Positions 9,063 to 18,125 of a stretch of 64,000 nucleotides of DNA are shown here, one piece after another. Source of the DNA: Cellulophaga sp. F20128. Lineage in GTDB: Bacteria > Bacteroidota > Bacteroidia > Flavobacteriales > Flavobacteriaceae. The position numbers and the translations under genes are program-made. The notes under the pieces were generated by a model. It was not told where the DNA came from. It was given only the letters and a program-made list of their open reading frames with translations, and did no database searches. Where the stretch lies: the NCBI RefSeq assembly GCF_023015805.1, contig NZ_JALKBA010000006.1, positions 1 through 64,000 of the forward strand, given 5' to 3'. Each line of letters begins with the position of its first letter. Position 1 is the first letter of the stretch.

Positions 9063-11216
9063 CTACTTTCTATTTTTATTCACCCCAATCTTATCAAAGG
9101 GAATAGCTTTAAATCCAGGAACCTTTTCAAAGGCTTTGGCTGTTTCTTTGAGCATAAAATCACCATTTTCTATATCTACAAATCCTGGGTCCTCTTCTGT
9201 AATCCAGTTGTCTTCCAAAAATGGCAACCAATCTTTAGAACCATCAATGGGTGTTGTTACCTTATAAAAAATATTTTTTGAAACAGGATTTCGTTTAGGA
9301 AGTGCCGGCTCATCTTCCCAATAGTTTACCAAATTAGGATACCTTGTGCTGTAGGGAGGGGTTTTTAAATTTACCATTTTTAAGCGTTGATCATAAATCC
9401 CACCTTTATCAAGTAGGAATTTAGACCAGCCCTGATTTCGGTTATCAATGTGGATCCCCAATTCGGCATCTATAAAAATATTATTGGTATAGGGGTTATC
9501 CTGTCCACCTCCTATAAGTACAGGTATATTTCCTGGTTTGTAAAAAATATTGCCATAAACTTCCATTCCACAAGCACCATCATCATGGTAAACTGCAGAG
9601 GTTGCATGTGGACTGTTGAGGTGATGAAAATAGTTATACCGCACAATATGGCCTCTTTCCGAAGGATCACGACCGTAGTACAACGCACCTTGATCATGTA
9701 CTTCCTGACAAACATTGTGAATTTCATTATACTCAAACAAATGATCATTACCCCGCATAAGAATAGCCATACTTGGGGCGTTGTATACTTCACAGTTTGA
9801 AATTCTATTTCCAACACCACTGATATCTATTCCTGCTCGGTACGACTTTTCAAGGCGATTAAAATCGTGAATTGTAGTATTTTCTACATAATTGTTCCCA
9901 GGCTCCAGGGTTAAACGGTCACCCCCACTTAAATGAATTCCTCCAGCTCCCGTATTGTAAATTGTACAATTTATTACGCCATTGTTGTTGCCTGCCTCCC
10001 TATTAAAAACAGGATTTGCATAAACATGCTGCAAATAACTTCCTATTTTATCGGAAACCGCTACACCATCCCCTTCGTGCGACAAATTTTTAAAAGGTGC
10101 TATTCCTTTACCAATAGACACACCTACAATACCCAGGTTTTTGAACGTACAATCTTGAATACGGTTATTTTGAGTGCGTTCCATATAAACACCCATCCCT
10201 CTTGAACACTCAAATTGGAGTCCGCTGAGCTCAATATTTGAAGCACCTTTAATACTAACCAACGGTTTTTCTAAAACCGATAATTCCAAAACCTTAATAT
10301 CCTCTGAAGGATAGAAGTATAATTTTTTAGTGGTGCGATCTATATAATATTCTCCCGGCTCATCAACTTCTTCTAGGATGTTATATACATACCAACGTTG
10401 AAATTTTAAACCCGAACCAAATCCATACATGGAAGGGCCCTTTGTTTTAAATACCTTATTTATGGTATCTATTTCTGCCAATTCAACGGCATCCTCTGCC
10501 CAACCTCTAAAGAAATATCCCGAAATCCAAATATCCTTTTTATTTTTCCAAAGTGTAGGCCTATCGGTATCAAATTTAAAGGTGGCTCCCTTGCCCCCAA
10601 AATCACCATCTCGAGGTACCGATCCAGTATCCAATACTTCTCCCATAGGAATAGTTGCATTGTTGGGCCAACGTGCCAATTGAAAGGGCTTGCTATTCAC
10701 AAACAATTCTGCCCAAGCAGGTCCATATGGTCTAGAAAAACCAACAGGGCGCATAGTACCGAGATCATTTAAATTCAGAGTTGAAAGATCAATAACAACA
10801 ATTTTATCTGCTATTGATGGATCAAACCTTTGTAATACTGCGGCATCTTTAATTTTTTCAGCCTTTGCAATTTCAATTTTAACTCCACCATGTATACTTA
10901 CGTTTTCGTTGTTATACCCCTTATAAATAATAGGATGTTTTTGGGTACCCGAATCCTCCTCATTAAGTTCAAAAGAGGTTGTTCTATAATAGGTACCTCC
11001 TCGTATTTGAACCACAAACCCAATAGTAGCATTCTCCTTTTTAAGAATCTTAATTTCTTCTCTTGCCCGTTCTAGGGTAGCAAAAGGGGCTTTAAAAGAC
11101 CCATCACCAGATGTATCACTGCCCGTATTAGCTACAAACAACTCTTTTTGAGTGTTACATGATCCCAATATCACCATAGTAGCGAAAAGGAATAATCTAG
11201 TTATTATAGTTTTCAT
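9063..11216 (-). CDS. Right-handed parallel beta-helix lipoprotein, probable glycoside hydrolase (GH141/GH110/GH120-like)
   Basis: 717 residues from the ATG chosen because it gives a clean lipoprotein signal (lipobox LGSC, Cys at about residue 20); an upstream start at 11291 would bury it behind 25 extra residues. The mature start LFVANTGSDTSGDGSFKAPFATLERAREEI and RGGTYYRTTSFELNEEDSGT are typical of secreted beta-helix carbohydrate-active enzymes. Further on come stacked coils rich in N and G (GVINCTIYNTGAGGIHLSGG, EYNEIHNVCQEVHDQGALYYG). The closest families from memory are GH141, GH110 and GH120; I cannot separate them without a profile search. It lies downstream of galK and galT on the same strand, fitting release of galactose from a glycan (inference). 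Confidence 0.8.
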   Translation of the reverse strand: MKTIITRLFLFATMVILGSCNTQKELFVANTGSDTSGDGSFKAPFATLERAREEIKILKKENATIGFVVQIRGGTYYRTTSFELNEEDSGTQKHPIIYKGYNNENVSIHGGVKIEIAKAEKIKDAAVLQRFDPSIADKIVVIDLSTLNLNDLGTMRPVGFSRPYGPAWAELFVNSKPFQLARWPNNATIPMGEVLDTGSVPRDGDFGGKGATFKFDTDRPTLWKNKKDIWISGYFFRGWAEDAVELAEIDTINKVFKTKGPSMYGFGSGLKFQRWYVYNILEEVDEPGEYYIDRTTKKLYFYPSEDIKVLELSVLEKPLVSIKGASNIELSGLQFECSRGMGVYMERTQNNRIQDCTFKNLGIVGVSIGKGIAPFKNLSHEGDGVAVSDKIGSYLQHVYANPVFNREAGNNNGVINCTIYNTGAGGIHLSGGDRLTLEPGNNYVENTTIHDFNRLEKSYRAGIDISGVGNRISNCEVYNAPSMAILMRGNDHLFEYNEIHNVCQEVHDQGALYYGRDPSERGHIVRYNYFHHLNSPHATSAVYHDDGACGMEVYGNIFYKPGNIPVLIGGGQDNPYTNNIFIDAELGIHIDNRNQGWSKFLLDKGGIYDQRLKMVNLKTPPYSTRYPNLVNYWEDEPALPKRNPVSKNIFYKVTTPIDGSKDWLPFLEDNWITEEDPGFVDIENGDFMLKETAKAFEKVPGFKAIPFDKIGVNKNRK

Positions 11217-11252
11217 AGTATATGAATATATGTGTTTTTTAAAAATTATAAT

Positions 11253-11304
11253 GGAACCAAAATAAATCAAAGCATTCCCTTTTCTATGCATCTTCCTTGG
11301 TTCC
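11253..11304. repeat. Inverted repeat between galT and the beta-helix gene
   Basis: GGAACCAA (11253-11260) and TTGGTTCC (11297-11304) are a perfect 8-bp inverted repeat; inside it GCAT and ATGC can pair as well. There is no T-run on the minus strand, so it is more likely an mRNA processing or stability structure, or an operator, than a terminator. Confidence 0.4.
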
Positions 11305-11329
11305 TAAATTGCATCTAAAAATAATAATA

Positions 11330-12349
11330 TTATATCAATTCTCTCAACCTATCAGCCGCCTGTTCTGCCGTAATATCACGCTGTGGAGAACCAAACATCT
11401 CATACCCCACCATAAATTTTTTAACGGTTGCACTGCGCAATAAGGGTGGATAAAAACTCATATGCCAATGCCAATGTTCATTAGACTCCCCATTTGTTGG
11501 CGCCTGATGAATACCACTAGAATACGGAAATGAACAGTCAAACAATACATCATAGGCCCTTGTAATTGCAGATATGGCATCTGCAAATGCCATACTTTCT
11601 TGAGAATTCATTTGAGCAATGTCTGACTGGTTATTCTTAGGTACGATCATGGTTTCAAAAGGCCAAACCGCCCAAAACGGGGTAAGCACTACAAAATGAT
11701 CATTTTTATAAATGATACGTTCTTCCGCCTTAATTTCTTGCGCTAAATAGTCGCCCAACAAACTCCTTTTATTTTTTTCGTAGTACTCTTTTTGATGTTT
11801 ATCCTTTTTAACTACTTCATTAGGTAAATTAGACTGACTCCATATCTGGCCGTGGGGATGCGGGTTACTACAACCCATAACTGCCCCTTTATTTTCAAAA
11901 ATCTGAACGTAATTAATAGTGTCATTCTCGCCTAAAGAAACATATTCCTTTTGCCATACTTGTATTACTTTATCTATATCTGAAACCTCCATACCTGCCA
12001 AACTTTTTGAGTGGTCTGGACTAAAACAAATAACCTTACATATTCCTTGCTCGCTTTTTGCTTTAAACAATCCGTCATCCACTGAAAAAGTCTTTGAATC
12101 TGACTGCAGGGCTGCAAAATCGTTCGTAAAAACATAGACATCTGGATAGTCCGGATTAATTTCTCCGTTAATTCTAGTATTGCCCGCACACAAATAGCAA
12201 CTAGAGTCATGAGATGGGCGTTGCCCATTTACAACAGCTTCTTTTTGCCCCTGCCAAGGTCGTTTAGCCCTATGTGGCGATACAAGGATCCATTCTCCTG
12301 TAAGAATATTAAAACGATTATGTGAAAAATCTTGTAAGTCCGTATTCAT
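11330..12349 (-). CDS. galT: UDP-glucose--hexose-1-phosphate uridylyltransferase
   Basis: 339 residues, full length. It moves UMP from UDP-glucose to galactose-1-phosphate in the Leloir pathway, in the cytoplasm. Zinc-site Cys pair CYLC at 51-54, the catalytic HPH at about 164-166 within NPHPHGQIW, and the C-terminal NEHWHWHMSFYPP block are all present. The start is 11 bases after the galK stop, so the two are co-transcribed, galK first. No galE or galM is in the window; UDP-galactose epimerase must be encoded elsewhere. Confidence 0.97.
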   Translation of the reverse strand: MNTDLQDFSHNRFNILTGEWILVSPHRAKRPWQGQKEAVVNGQRPSHDSSCYLCAGNTRINGEINPDYPDVYVFTNDFAALQSDSKTFSVDDGLFKAKSEQGICKVICFSPDHSKSLAGMEVSDIDKVIQVWQKEYVSLGENDTINYVQIFENKGAVMGCSNPHPHGQIWSQSNLPNEVVKKDKHQKEYYEKNKRSLLGDYLAQEIKAEERIIYKNDHFVVLTPFWAVWPFETMIVPKNNQSDIAQMNSQESMAFADAISAITRAYDVLFDCSFPYSSGIHQAPTNGESNEHWHWHMSFYPPLLRSATVKKFMVGYEMFGSPQRDITAEQAADRLRELI

Positions 12350-12360
12350 TGGTATTCGTT

Positions 12361-13509
12361 TTATTTAATAATGTGAGTGCCTTTGGATAGTTCTACCTGA
12401 TACACAGTGCATTCCATTCCAAATTCATTTAAAAACTTGGAAGTTATTTCGTTTTCAAACTCTTCTGCAGCACCCTTGAGTACCAAATTAATAGTGCAGC
12501 CTCCAAACCCGCCACCCATCATTCTAGCCCCAAGGACATTCGGATTTTCTTTGGCCCTATGTACCAAAAAGTCTAATTCAGGGCAACTTACTTTATATTG
12601 CTCGCTTAGACCAGCATGAGAGGCATACATAAGCTTGCCTAATTTTTTTAATTTATTTTTTTTAATTGCCTTCGCAAAAGCGTGTACCCTTTGGTTTTCT
12701 TCAATAATATAAAGTGCTTTTTGGAAATCTTCTGCCGACACCTCCTTTTGAATACCTTCAAGGTCTTTATGGGTTGCATCTCGTAACGCCTTTATATTGA
12801 GGTGCTTTGAAATTGATTCACATACCGTACGCCTGTCGTTATAAGCGCTTTCTGAAAGCTCATGTGCTACATTGGTATTAAATAATAGCAACTTGTATTT
12901 TTTAAAATCTATGCGGTATGTTTTGGCAGTTACCGTTCTGCAATCTAACAATAATGCACTATTTTTTACACCAAACATACTGGCATATTGATCCATAATT
13001 CCACATTGAACCCCGGCGAAATTATGCTCTGCCTTTTGAGATATTAAAATCATATCCTTCTTGGAGAGTCTCAATGCAAAAAGTTCATTTAATCCATAAA
13101 CAAATGCATTTTCTAAGGCGGCGGAAGATGACAAACCGGCACCCGACGGTATATTACCCGCAAACACAGCATTAAAGTTTCCCAATTTGAGGCCTAACTT
13201 TTCAAGTTCTGAAACGACACCTAAAATATAATTCCGCCACCCCCCATTCACAATAGGTTCATTTTCCGAGAGGGTAAACTCGTACATCACTTCCTTGTCC
13301 AAGGCAAATACTTGACACTTATTTGCCTCTGATTGTTGAATAGATAAGGCAATACCCTTATTAATGGCGGCAGGAAAAACAAAACCTTCATTGTAATCAG
13401 TATGCTCGCCTATTAGATTTATTCTACCCGGCGAAAACACTTGAAGCGCCTTTGTTTTAAAATGCTCTTTAAAACTACGCCTTACCTTTTTTATTAATTT
13501 TTTATTCAT
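12361..13509 (-). CDS. galK: Galactokinase
   Basis: 382 residues, full length GHMP kinase. It phosphorylates galactose to galactose-1-phosphate with ATP. The galactokinase signature GRINLIGEHTDYNEGFVFP is at about 28-46, the ATP-binding GNIPSGAGLSSSAALE at about 120, and the C-terminal GHMP motif MMGGGFGGCTINLV at about 335. It lies between the GntR regulator (36 bases upstream) and galT (11 bases downstream), all in one direction, making a GntR-galK-galT operon plausible and autoregulated control by the GntR protein likely. Confidence 0.97.
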   Translation of the reverse strand: MNKKLIKKVRRSFKEHFKTKALQVFSPGRINLIGEHTDYNEGFVFPAAINKGIALSIQQSEANKCQVFALDKEVMYEFTLSENEPIVNGGWRNYILGVVSELEKLGLKLGNFNAVFAGNIPSGAGLSSSAALENAFVYGLNELFALRLSKKDMILISQKAEHNFAGVQCGIMDQYASMFGVKNSALLLDCRTVTAKTYRIDFKKYKLLLFNTNVAHELSESAYNDRRTVCESISKHLNIKALRDATHKDLEGIQKEVSAEDFQKALYIIEENQRVHAFAKAIKKNKLKKLGKLMYASHAGLSEQYKVSCPELDFLVHRAKENPNVLGARMMGGGFGGCTINLVLKGAAEEFENEITSKFLNEFGMECTVYQVELSKGTHIIK

Positions 13510-13545
13510 TGTGTAAATGTCTCACTAATTTAAATCGTATTATAT

Positions 13546-14544
13546 TTATATTGACTTCCGAATAATAAGCCTATTGGGGTTCTCTACTTGGCCCTTTTCG
13601 TTTGCGATAATCATTTGCGCCAATCTTGCTCCCATAGCATTAAAATCTGTTGATATGGTCGTAATTCCTCCTGCAACAATTTCTTTCAATAGCGTATCAT
13701 TGTAAGCAATAACTCCAAAATCTTTTGCCAATACCCAATTTTCTTCAGATATCTTTTTTACGATTTGAAGCAAACTCCTATCATCCAGGACAATATACAC
13801 CTCTCCCTTTTGTGGTTTTCGCTCGGCTATGGTCGCAATAACTTCCGAAGCCATATTATTTTGCGTACAGAATAATTCAAAACCTTTAAGAATACCTATG
13901 GGTTGTTTCGCTGGAGGAAAAACAAGAAAAATCTTAGTATACTTCAAAAGTAACAACAAAACATTTTGGAGTCCTTCTATGATATTTTTTTCAAAATTTT
14001 GAAAGACAGCAGGATATTCTGAAAGGGAAACATACTTTTGGTCTAGGATATATACCTTGTCTACAGGTAATTGCTCAATACTTTTTTTGGTTTCTGGAAG
14101 ATTGGCTGGCATTAGCACATAGAAGCTATAGTTTCCTGCACTGTCAGAAATTAACTTACGAAACATTTCGGGATTGAAATGATGAAAAAAAAGATCTACC
14201 TGAACCGTAGGACCCAAACTATTTAAAAAAGAGTTATACAAGTCTTCCTTAAAGGAATTAAACTCATCAAACAACAAAAATATTTTTTGAGTCACTTGTA
14301 CGTCTTCGCTGCTCACATAATACCCCTTCCCTACTATAGACTGAATGATGCCACGGGTTTTTAACTCGTTAAAAGCCATTAATACGGTATCTCTAGAAAG
14401 GGAATGCTGATTTTTTATACTGTTTAGAGAAGGTAATTTATCGCCTTTTTTTAAGGCACCACTCCCAACAGCAGCTTCAATGGAAGCTACTATCTGCCGA
14501 TATTTTGGCAAGTTAGATTCTTTGGTTATGTCTACAATTCCCAC
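13546..14544 (-). CDS. GntR family regulator with periplasmic-binding-protein-like sensor domain
   Basis: 332 residues from the GTG at 14544; an ATG at 14604 in the same frame would add 20 residues. I prefer the GTG because a consensus promoter (TTG, 19 bases, TATATTTG) lies inside that extension and ends four bases before the GTG, and because the conserved part begins right after it (ITKESNLPKYRQIVASIE). A winged helix-turn-helix fills about 5-75 (KLPSLNSIKNQHSLSRDTVLMAFNELK), followed by a LacI/periplasmic-binding-like domain (about 90-330, VYILDQKY, DFGVIAYNDTLLKEIVAGGITTIS). Such proteins bind a sugar and regulate sugar operons; galK and galT downstream suggest galactose or a derivative (inference). 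Confidence 0.9.
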   Translation of the reverse strand: MGIVDITKESNLPKYRQIVASIEAAVGSGALKKGDKLPSLNSIKNQHSLSRDTVLMAFNELKTRGIIQSIVGKGYYVSSEDVQVTQKIFLLFDEFNSFKEDLYNSFLNSLGPTVQVDLFFHHFNPEMFRKLISDSAGNYSFYVLMPANLPETKKSIEQLPVDKVYILDQKYVSLSEYPAVFQNFEKNIIEGLQNVLLLLLKYTKIFLVFPPAKQPIGILKGFELFCTQNNMASEVIATIAERKPQKGEVYIVLDDRSLLQIVKKISEENWVLAKDFGVIAYNDTLLKEIVAGGITTISTDFNAMGARLAQMIIANEKGQVENPNRLIIRKSI

Positions 14545-14548
14545 ACCA

Positions 14549-14578
14549 CAAATATATTCTAATATTTTAAACAACCAA
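14549..14578 (-). promoter_or_regulatory. Promoter of the GntR-galK-galT genes
   Basis: On the minus strand TTG (14578-14576), 19 bases, then TATATTTG (14556-14549) match the Bacteroidota sigma-A consensus. The -7 box ends four bases before GTG 14544, so transcription probably begins at or just before the start codon. Confidence 0.65.
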
Positions 14579-14597
14579 CTAGTAGGTACTAGTAGGT
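14578..14597. repeat. Tandem 10-bp direct repeat, probable operator
   Basis: ACTAGTAGGT occurs twice back to back, one helical turn each, immediately upstream of the -33 TTG of the GntR promoter and between two divergent genes. A regulator, most simply the GntR protein itself, could bind here. A related stretch, TAGGTATTAG, occurs at 5085-5094 upstream of susC. Confidence 0.5.
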
Positions 14598-14695
14598 TAA
14601 GCATTAAAAAAAAGTAAAAACCTATGAAATATTGTTAATAATGAGTTCATGTTGTATGCTGATATTTGTACTATAATGTTTAAAACCCCAATCTT

Positions 14696-15940
14696 ATGAA
14701 AAATGCTATACCCTACAAAATAGCCATTGGATGTATTACAACACTCTTTTGCTATGCCCTACCTGCACAAAATGGTTCTAGTTCCTCTGTAGAATTAAAC
14801 CCTGTAGAGATTCAAAAAAGGACAGCCAATTACAGTAAACTTAAAGAGTTAGGCTACCAAGAAAAAGAGATTTTTGAAGATTTAGGCAATGCCAATTTCT
14901 TATTAGAAAAATATGAAACAGCCTTATATTGGTATAAAAAACTAAAAGATCAAAGTCAAAATGGTATGCTTACTGCGAGTTATCAAGAGCGCTACCAGTT
15001 TTCCCTACAAAAAATGGGCGTGCAAGATATTTCTAACTCCACTACGACCGATTGGCTTGCCGCTGTGGCATCTGATTATAAAGTGAAGAAAGAGCAAACA
15101 AACAATACATCCTATACCGGTAAATACGGAGAGTATGTCTTTAATCCAAAAGGTAGCCTTTCTACCTTGGAAAAGCTTTCTCAAGGAGATAACAGTATCG
15201 TTGAAGCCAGTTATGCTGAAAAGAACAGTCACCAAAATGCCTATAAAACTCCTGTTGCCATTACAACAGATGGCCAAACAGCTTATTTTAGTAAAAGTGA
15301 CTATGTAAAGCCAGCCTATGGTATTTTTTCCAAGAAAGAATTGGTTCATAAAATATACAAGGCAGATAAAAAAGACGGTGAATGGAAAAACATCCAGGAG
15401 GTTACGTTAACACCTAAAAATTATTCGGCCATGCATCCAACAATTTCTGACGATGGTAAGCGCTTATTCTTTGCTTCCAATATGCCTGGAACCTTTGGTA
15501 AATTCGACATTTATGTCGCTGAAATTAGCACCAACGGAACCATTGGTGTCGCCAAAAATCTAGGTAAAAAAGTAAATACTGAGAAAAACGATTTATACCC
15601 TAACATTGTCAATGGAACCTCCTTGTTTTTTGCTTCAAATGGCCATAAGGGTTATGGTGGATTGGATGTATATATGGTTGAAGTGGGACCAAAGAAAGTT
15701 GGCTTTGCTGCCAATTTGGGTAGTCAAATCAATAGTATAGAAGACGATTTTTCAATTGATTTAATGGCTGATAAAGGCACGGGGTACGTCATGTCTAACC
15801 GTGGGAAAGGTAACGTTCAAAGAGTGGCGTTTACCTATACCAATCCCAAAAGAAGTACTGTAAAAGAGTTTAATTCATTGGAAATATTTAATGAAGATGC
15901 TAAAACTGATTATTCCACTTCTGTTTTTGAAGATAAATAA
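14696..15940 (+). CDS. Secreted TPR/PD40 beta-propeller protein (PorE-like without OmpA domain)
   Basis: 414 residues with a signal peptide (about 1-24, ending ALPAQN). A TPR-like segment (about 40-95, ANFLLEKYETALYWYKKLKD) is followed by PD40/WD40-like propeller repeats: MHPTISDDGKRLFFASNMPG, DLYPNIVNGTSLFFASN and DDFSIDLMADKGTGYVMSN. Flavobacterial proteins with this layout normally continue into a carboxypeptidase-regulatory domain and an OmpA-like peptidoglycan-binding domain, as in type IX secretion component PorE; here the protein simply ends. The next gene encodes a PorP/SprF-like protein that carries its own SPOR domain, so the cell-wall-binding part seems to have moved to the partner. 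The role is inferred: an envelope complex linked to secretion or surface display. Confidence 0.8.
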   Translation: MKNAIPYKIAIGCITTLFCYALPAQNGSSSSVELNPVEIQKRTANYSKLKELGYQEKEIFEDLGNANFLLEKYETALYWYKKLKDQSQNGMLTASYQERYQFSLQKMGVQDISNSTTTDWLAAVASDYKVKKEQTNNTSYTGKYGEYVFNPKGSLSTLEKLSQGDNSIVEASYAEKNSHQNAYKTPVAITTDGQTAYFSKSDYVKPAYGIFSKKELVHKIYKADKKDGEWKNIQEVTLTPKNYSAMHPTISDDGKRLFFASNMPGTFGKFDIYVAEISTNGTIGVAKNLGKKVNTEKNDLYPNIVNGTSLFFASNGHKGYGGLDVYMVEVGPKKVGFAANLGSQINSIEDDFSIDLMADKGTGYVMSNRGKGNVQRVAFTYTNPKRSTVKEFNSLEIFNEDAKTDYSTSVFEDK

Positions 15941-15950
15941 GAACTAACAA

Positions 15951-16009
15951 ACTAGGCACTAAAGGCTTGTAAAAGTCCTTTGCGAAACAACAATCCTTTA
16001 GTGCCTAGT
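15951..16009. repeat. Perfect 15-bp inverted repeat between the PD40 and PorP/SPOR genes
   Basis: ACTAGGCACTAAAGG (15951-15965) and its exact complement (15995-16009) enclose 29 bases. No T-run follows, so it is not a standard terminator; it may be an mRNA processing or stability stem controlling relative expression of the two genes. The piece TTAGTGCC recurs at about 18654. Confidence 0.6.
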
Positions 16010-16082
16010 ATTGTAACCAAGAATAAATTTAAAATTCTTGAACACCATTACCCCCAGTAAACACCCCTTAATTTTTACTATT

Positions 16083-18059
16083 ATGAAAAGTAAAATTACA
16101 GTTTCAAAAAAAACCTATATCCTAATTGCTTTATGTGTACTGCCATTTGTACAAACAATGGATGCACAGGAGACAAAAATATCAGAAACAAGTTCAAATA
16201 ACACCTACCACAATCAGTTATTTTTCAACAGGTTTTTGATTAATCCTACATTTTCATTAGTAAGGGAGGATAAATCTTACTTGAACATTTTACACAGAAA
16301 CCAGTACGCTACTTTTGATGATAACATTCAAAACTACTTTATAGGTTTTAGTAATAGAATTAATGACAATACTGCCTTTGGTATCGGTATTTATAGTCAA
16401 TGGGCAGGTGTTGTACAAGAATTTGGGTTTAATGCCAATTATGCAACTGCGGTTAAGTTAGGCGAAAAAAGCAAACTAACCTTTGGTGCTAATGTTACCT
16501 ACTTTAATGAAGGATTAGATAAAAATAGAATTGTTGCAGAGGATAACGATACGGAGTTACAAGATGCACGCAAAGAAAGTAAAATAGCAATACAGCCTGC
16601 TGTAACCTTAACCTTAGGGAAATTTGATTTTGGTATTTATGCAAAAGATTTGGTGAAATACAACCAAACAACAGATGCTTTTTCTACCAATTTTAATGGA
16701 AAAAGTATCAAGGCTTCGTTACAATATACACATACCTTTGAATCGGCTAGAGGCTTGTTTGAAGACGCAAGACTAATGCCACTTGTACAAATTGGACAAA
16801 ATGAAAATGGAAGTGTTTCCTATGTTGGATCTATTTTAATCGATTTACCACAATATGGTTGGATACAGTCTACCATAGATGATAATTACGGTTTGTCTAT
16901 GGGACTTGGATTTAACCTTAGTAACAAAATGTCTTTAGGGTATTTGTTAGAAAAAGATGTGATGCAAGATAATACAGATTTAGGGTGGAACCACGAGTTA
17001 TCATTGGCCTATACCTTTAAAAATAATGGTCCGGCTTTTGCCACTAGTACTGAAAAGTCTCAAGACAGCAAAATAGACGGAATCATTAAAAATTATGAAG
17101 AGCAGATTTTAGCACTTATCGCTAATCAAAAAAAGTCATCTAATGAGAATAAATCGCAAATAGATGCTATTATAGAAAAGTATGAAACCCAGATATCGGC
17201 CTTAAATACTTCTAAACCGAATACAACTAAAAATAACTTCACAACCACCAAGAAAACTAGTATAGATAGTCCAGAACACTTTGCATATAGCCATAAGACA
17301 GTGCCTTCCACAAACAAAATAGAAGATAAGTTCAATGACATAGTTGAAAATTTTGAATCCCATAGTGTCACCTTAAATACAAAGAAGAAAAATTCTAAAC
17401 GCAGCAACAAATCAGCTAAAAAAGAGAAGGTTACAGACATGTCTGCTGCTGAAACTAGCTATAAGGAAGATATTGCCGCTTTGGCATATGAAAATAGACT
17501 TATTCTAGACGAGCTTATTTTAAGACAAGATTCTATTGAAAACGCACGTAGTTCAGAATTAGAAAAAAAGTTTGAAACCATTGTACGAATATTAAGAAAT
17601 GAAGTAAAGGCAAATAGTAATACGCAAGAACCAAATGCGGTTCAAAATACGGAAGTGGCAGACAATACGGCGGTACCTACAAAGGCTAAGACCGTAAGTG
17701 GTATAGCGCATCAAAAATTCTTAAAACTTCCTTTAAAGGTTATCAATCAATCTGAGGAAAGCGGTGTAGAAGCAGGTTATTATGTTATTGCCAATGTTTA
17801 TAAAACTAAAAAGTATTTGGACGCTTTCATGAAAAACCTAAAGGAACAGGGAGTACAAGCAAAACAATTTTACAATAAAGAAAATGGTTTGTACTATGTA
17901 TACTTAGCCGATTACAACTATATAAAAGATGCAGAGTCTGCATATGCTACAAATTTAGATGGTAAATATCAAGACGAAAAATGGATCCTAAAAGTAGATA
18001 AGATTTCTGTTGCTAGACCTTCAACAACGGCAACAGCTTCTAATATCTACGAGGATTAA
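16083..18059 (+). CDS. PorP/SprF family membrane protein with C-terminal SPOR domain
   Basis: 658 residues from ATG 16083, chosen because it gives a normal signal peptide (MKSKITVSKKTYILIALC, cleavage after MDAQ); an in-frame ATG at 16038 adds 15 unlikely residues. Residues about 35-320 are a PorP/SprF-type outer-membrane beta-barrel (FFNRFLINPTFS, GFSNRINDNTAFGIGIYSQW, SLAYTFKNNG). About 330-550 is a charged, low-complexity, partly coiled linker with three degenerate repeats of the type KIDGIIKNYEEQILAL. Residues about 560-650 form a SPOR domain (GYYVIANVYKTKKYLDAFMKN, LYYVYLADY), which binds denuded peptidoglycan. PorP/SprF proteins are type IX secretion accessory proteins; the SPOR fusion is not usual. 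It is presumably co-expressed with the PD40 gene. Confidence 0.85.
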   Translation: MKSKITVSKKTYILIALCVLPFVQTMDAQETKISETSSNNTYHNQLFFNRFLINPTFSLVREDKSYLNILHRNQYATFDDNIQNYFIGFSNRINDNTAFGIGIYSQWAGVVQEFGFNANYATAVKLGEKSKLTFGANVTYFNEGLDKNRIVAEDNDTELQDARKESKIAIQPAVTLTLGKFDFGIYAKDLVKYNQTTDAFSTNFNGKSIKASLQYTHTFESARGLFEDARLMPLVQIGQNENGSVSYVGSILIDLPQYGWIQSTIDDNYGLSMGLGFNLSNKMSLGYLLEKDVMQDNTDLGWNHELSLAYTFKNNGPAFATSTEKSQDSKIDGIIKNYEEQILALIANQKKSSNENKSQIDAIIEKYETQISALNTSKPNTTKNNFTTTKKTSIDSPEHFAYSHKTVPSTNKIEDKFNDIVENFESHSVTLNTKKKNSKRSNKSAKKEKVTDMSAAETSYKEDIAALAYENRLILDELILRQDSIENARSSELEKKFETIVRILRNEVKANSNTQEPNAVQNTEVADNTAVPTKAKTVSGIAHQKFLKLPLKVINQSEESGVEAGYYVIANVYKTKKYLDAFMKNLKEQGVQAKQFYNKENGLYYVYLADYNYIKDAESAYATNLDGKYQDEKWILKVDKISVARPSTTATASNIYED

Positions 18060-18125
18060 AGATTTAATACCTCTGCCAGGAGGAAAAATTGGTTTTCATA
18101 AGTAAATCGCATCGGGGGTTGCGGA

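Noticed and set aside
9450-9820. Overlapping open frames of about 100-116 residues on both strands inside the beta-helix gene
   Set aside because: They are out-of-frame images of the repeat coils, without signal peptides, start context or motifs.
11217-11291. N-terminal extension of the beta-helix protein by 25 residues
   Set aside because: It would place a lipoprotein signal in the middle of the N-terminus and includes the non-coding inverted repeat.
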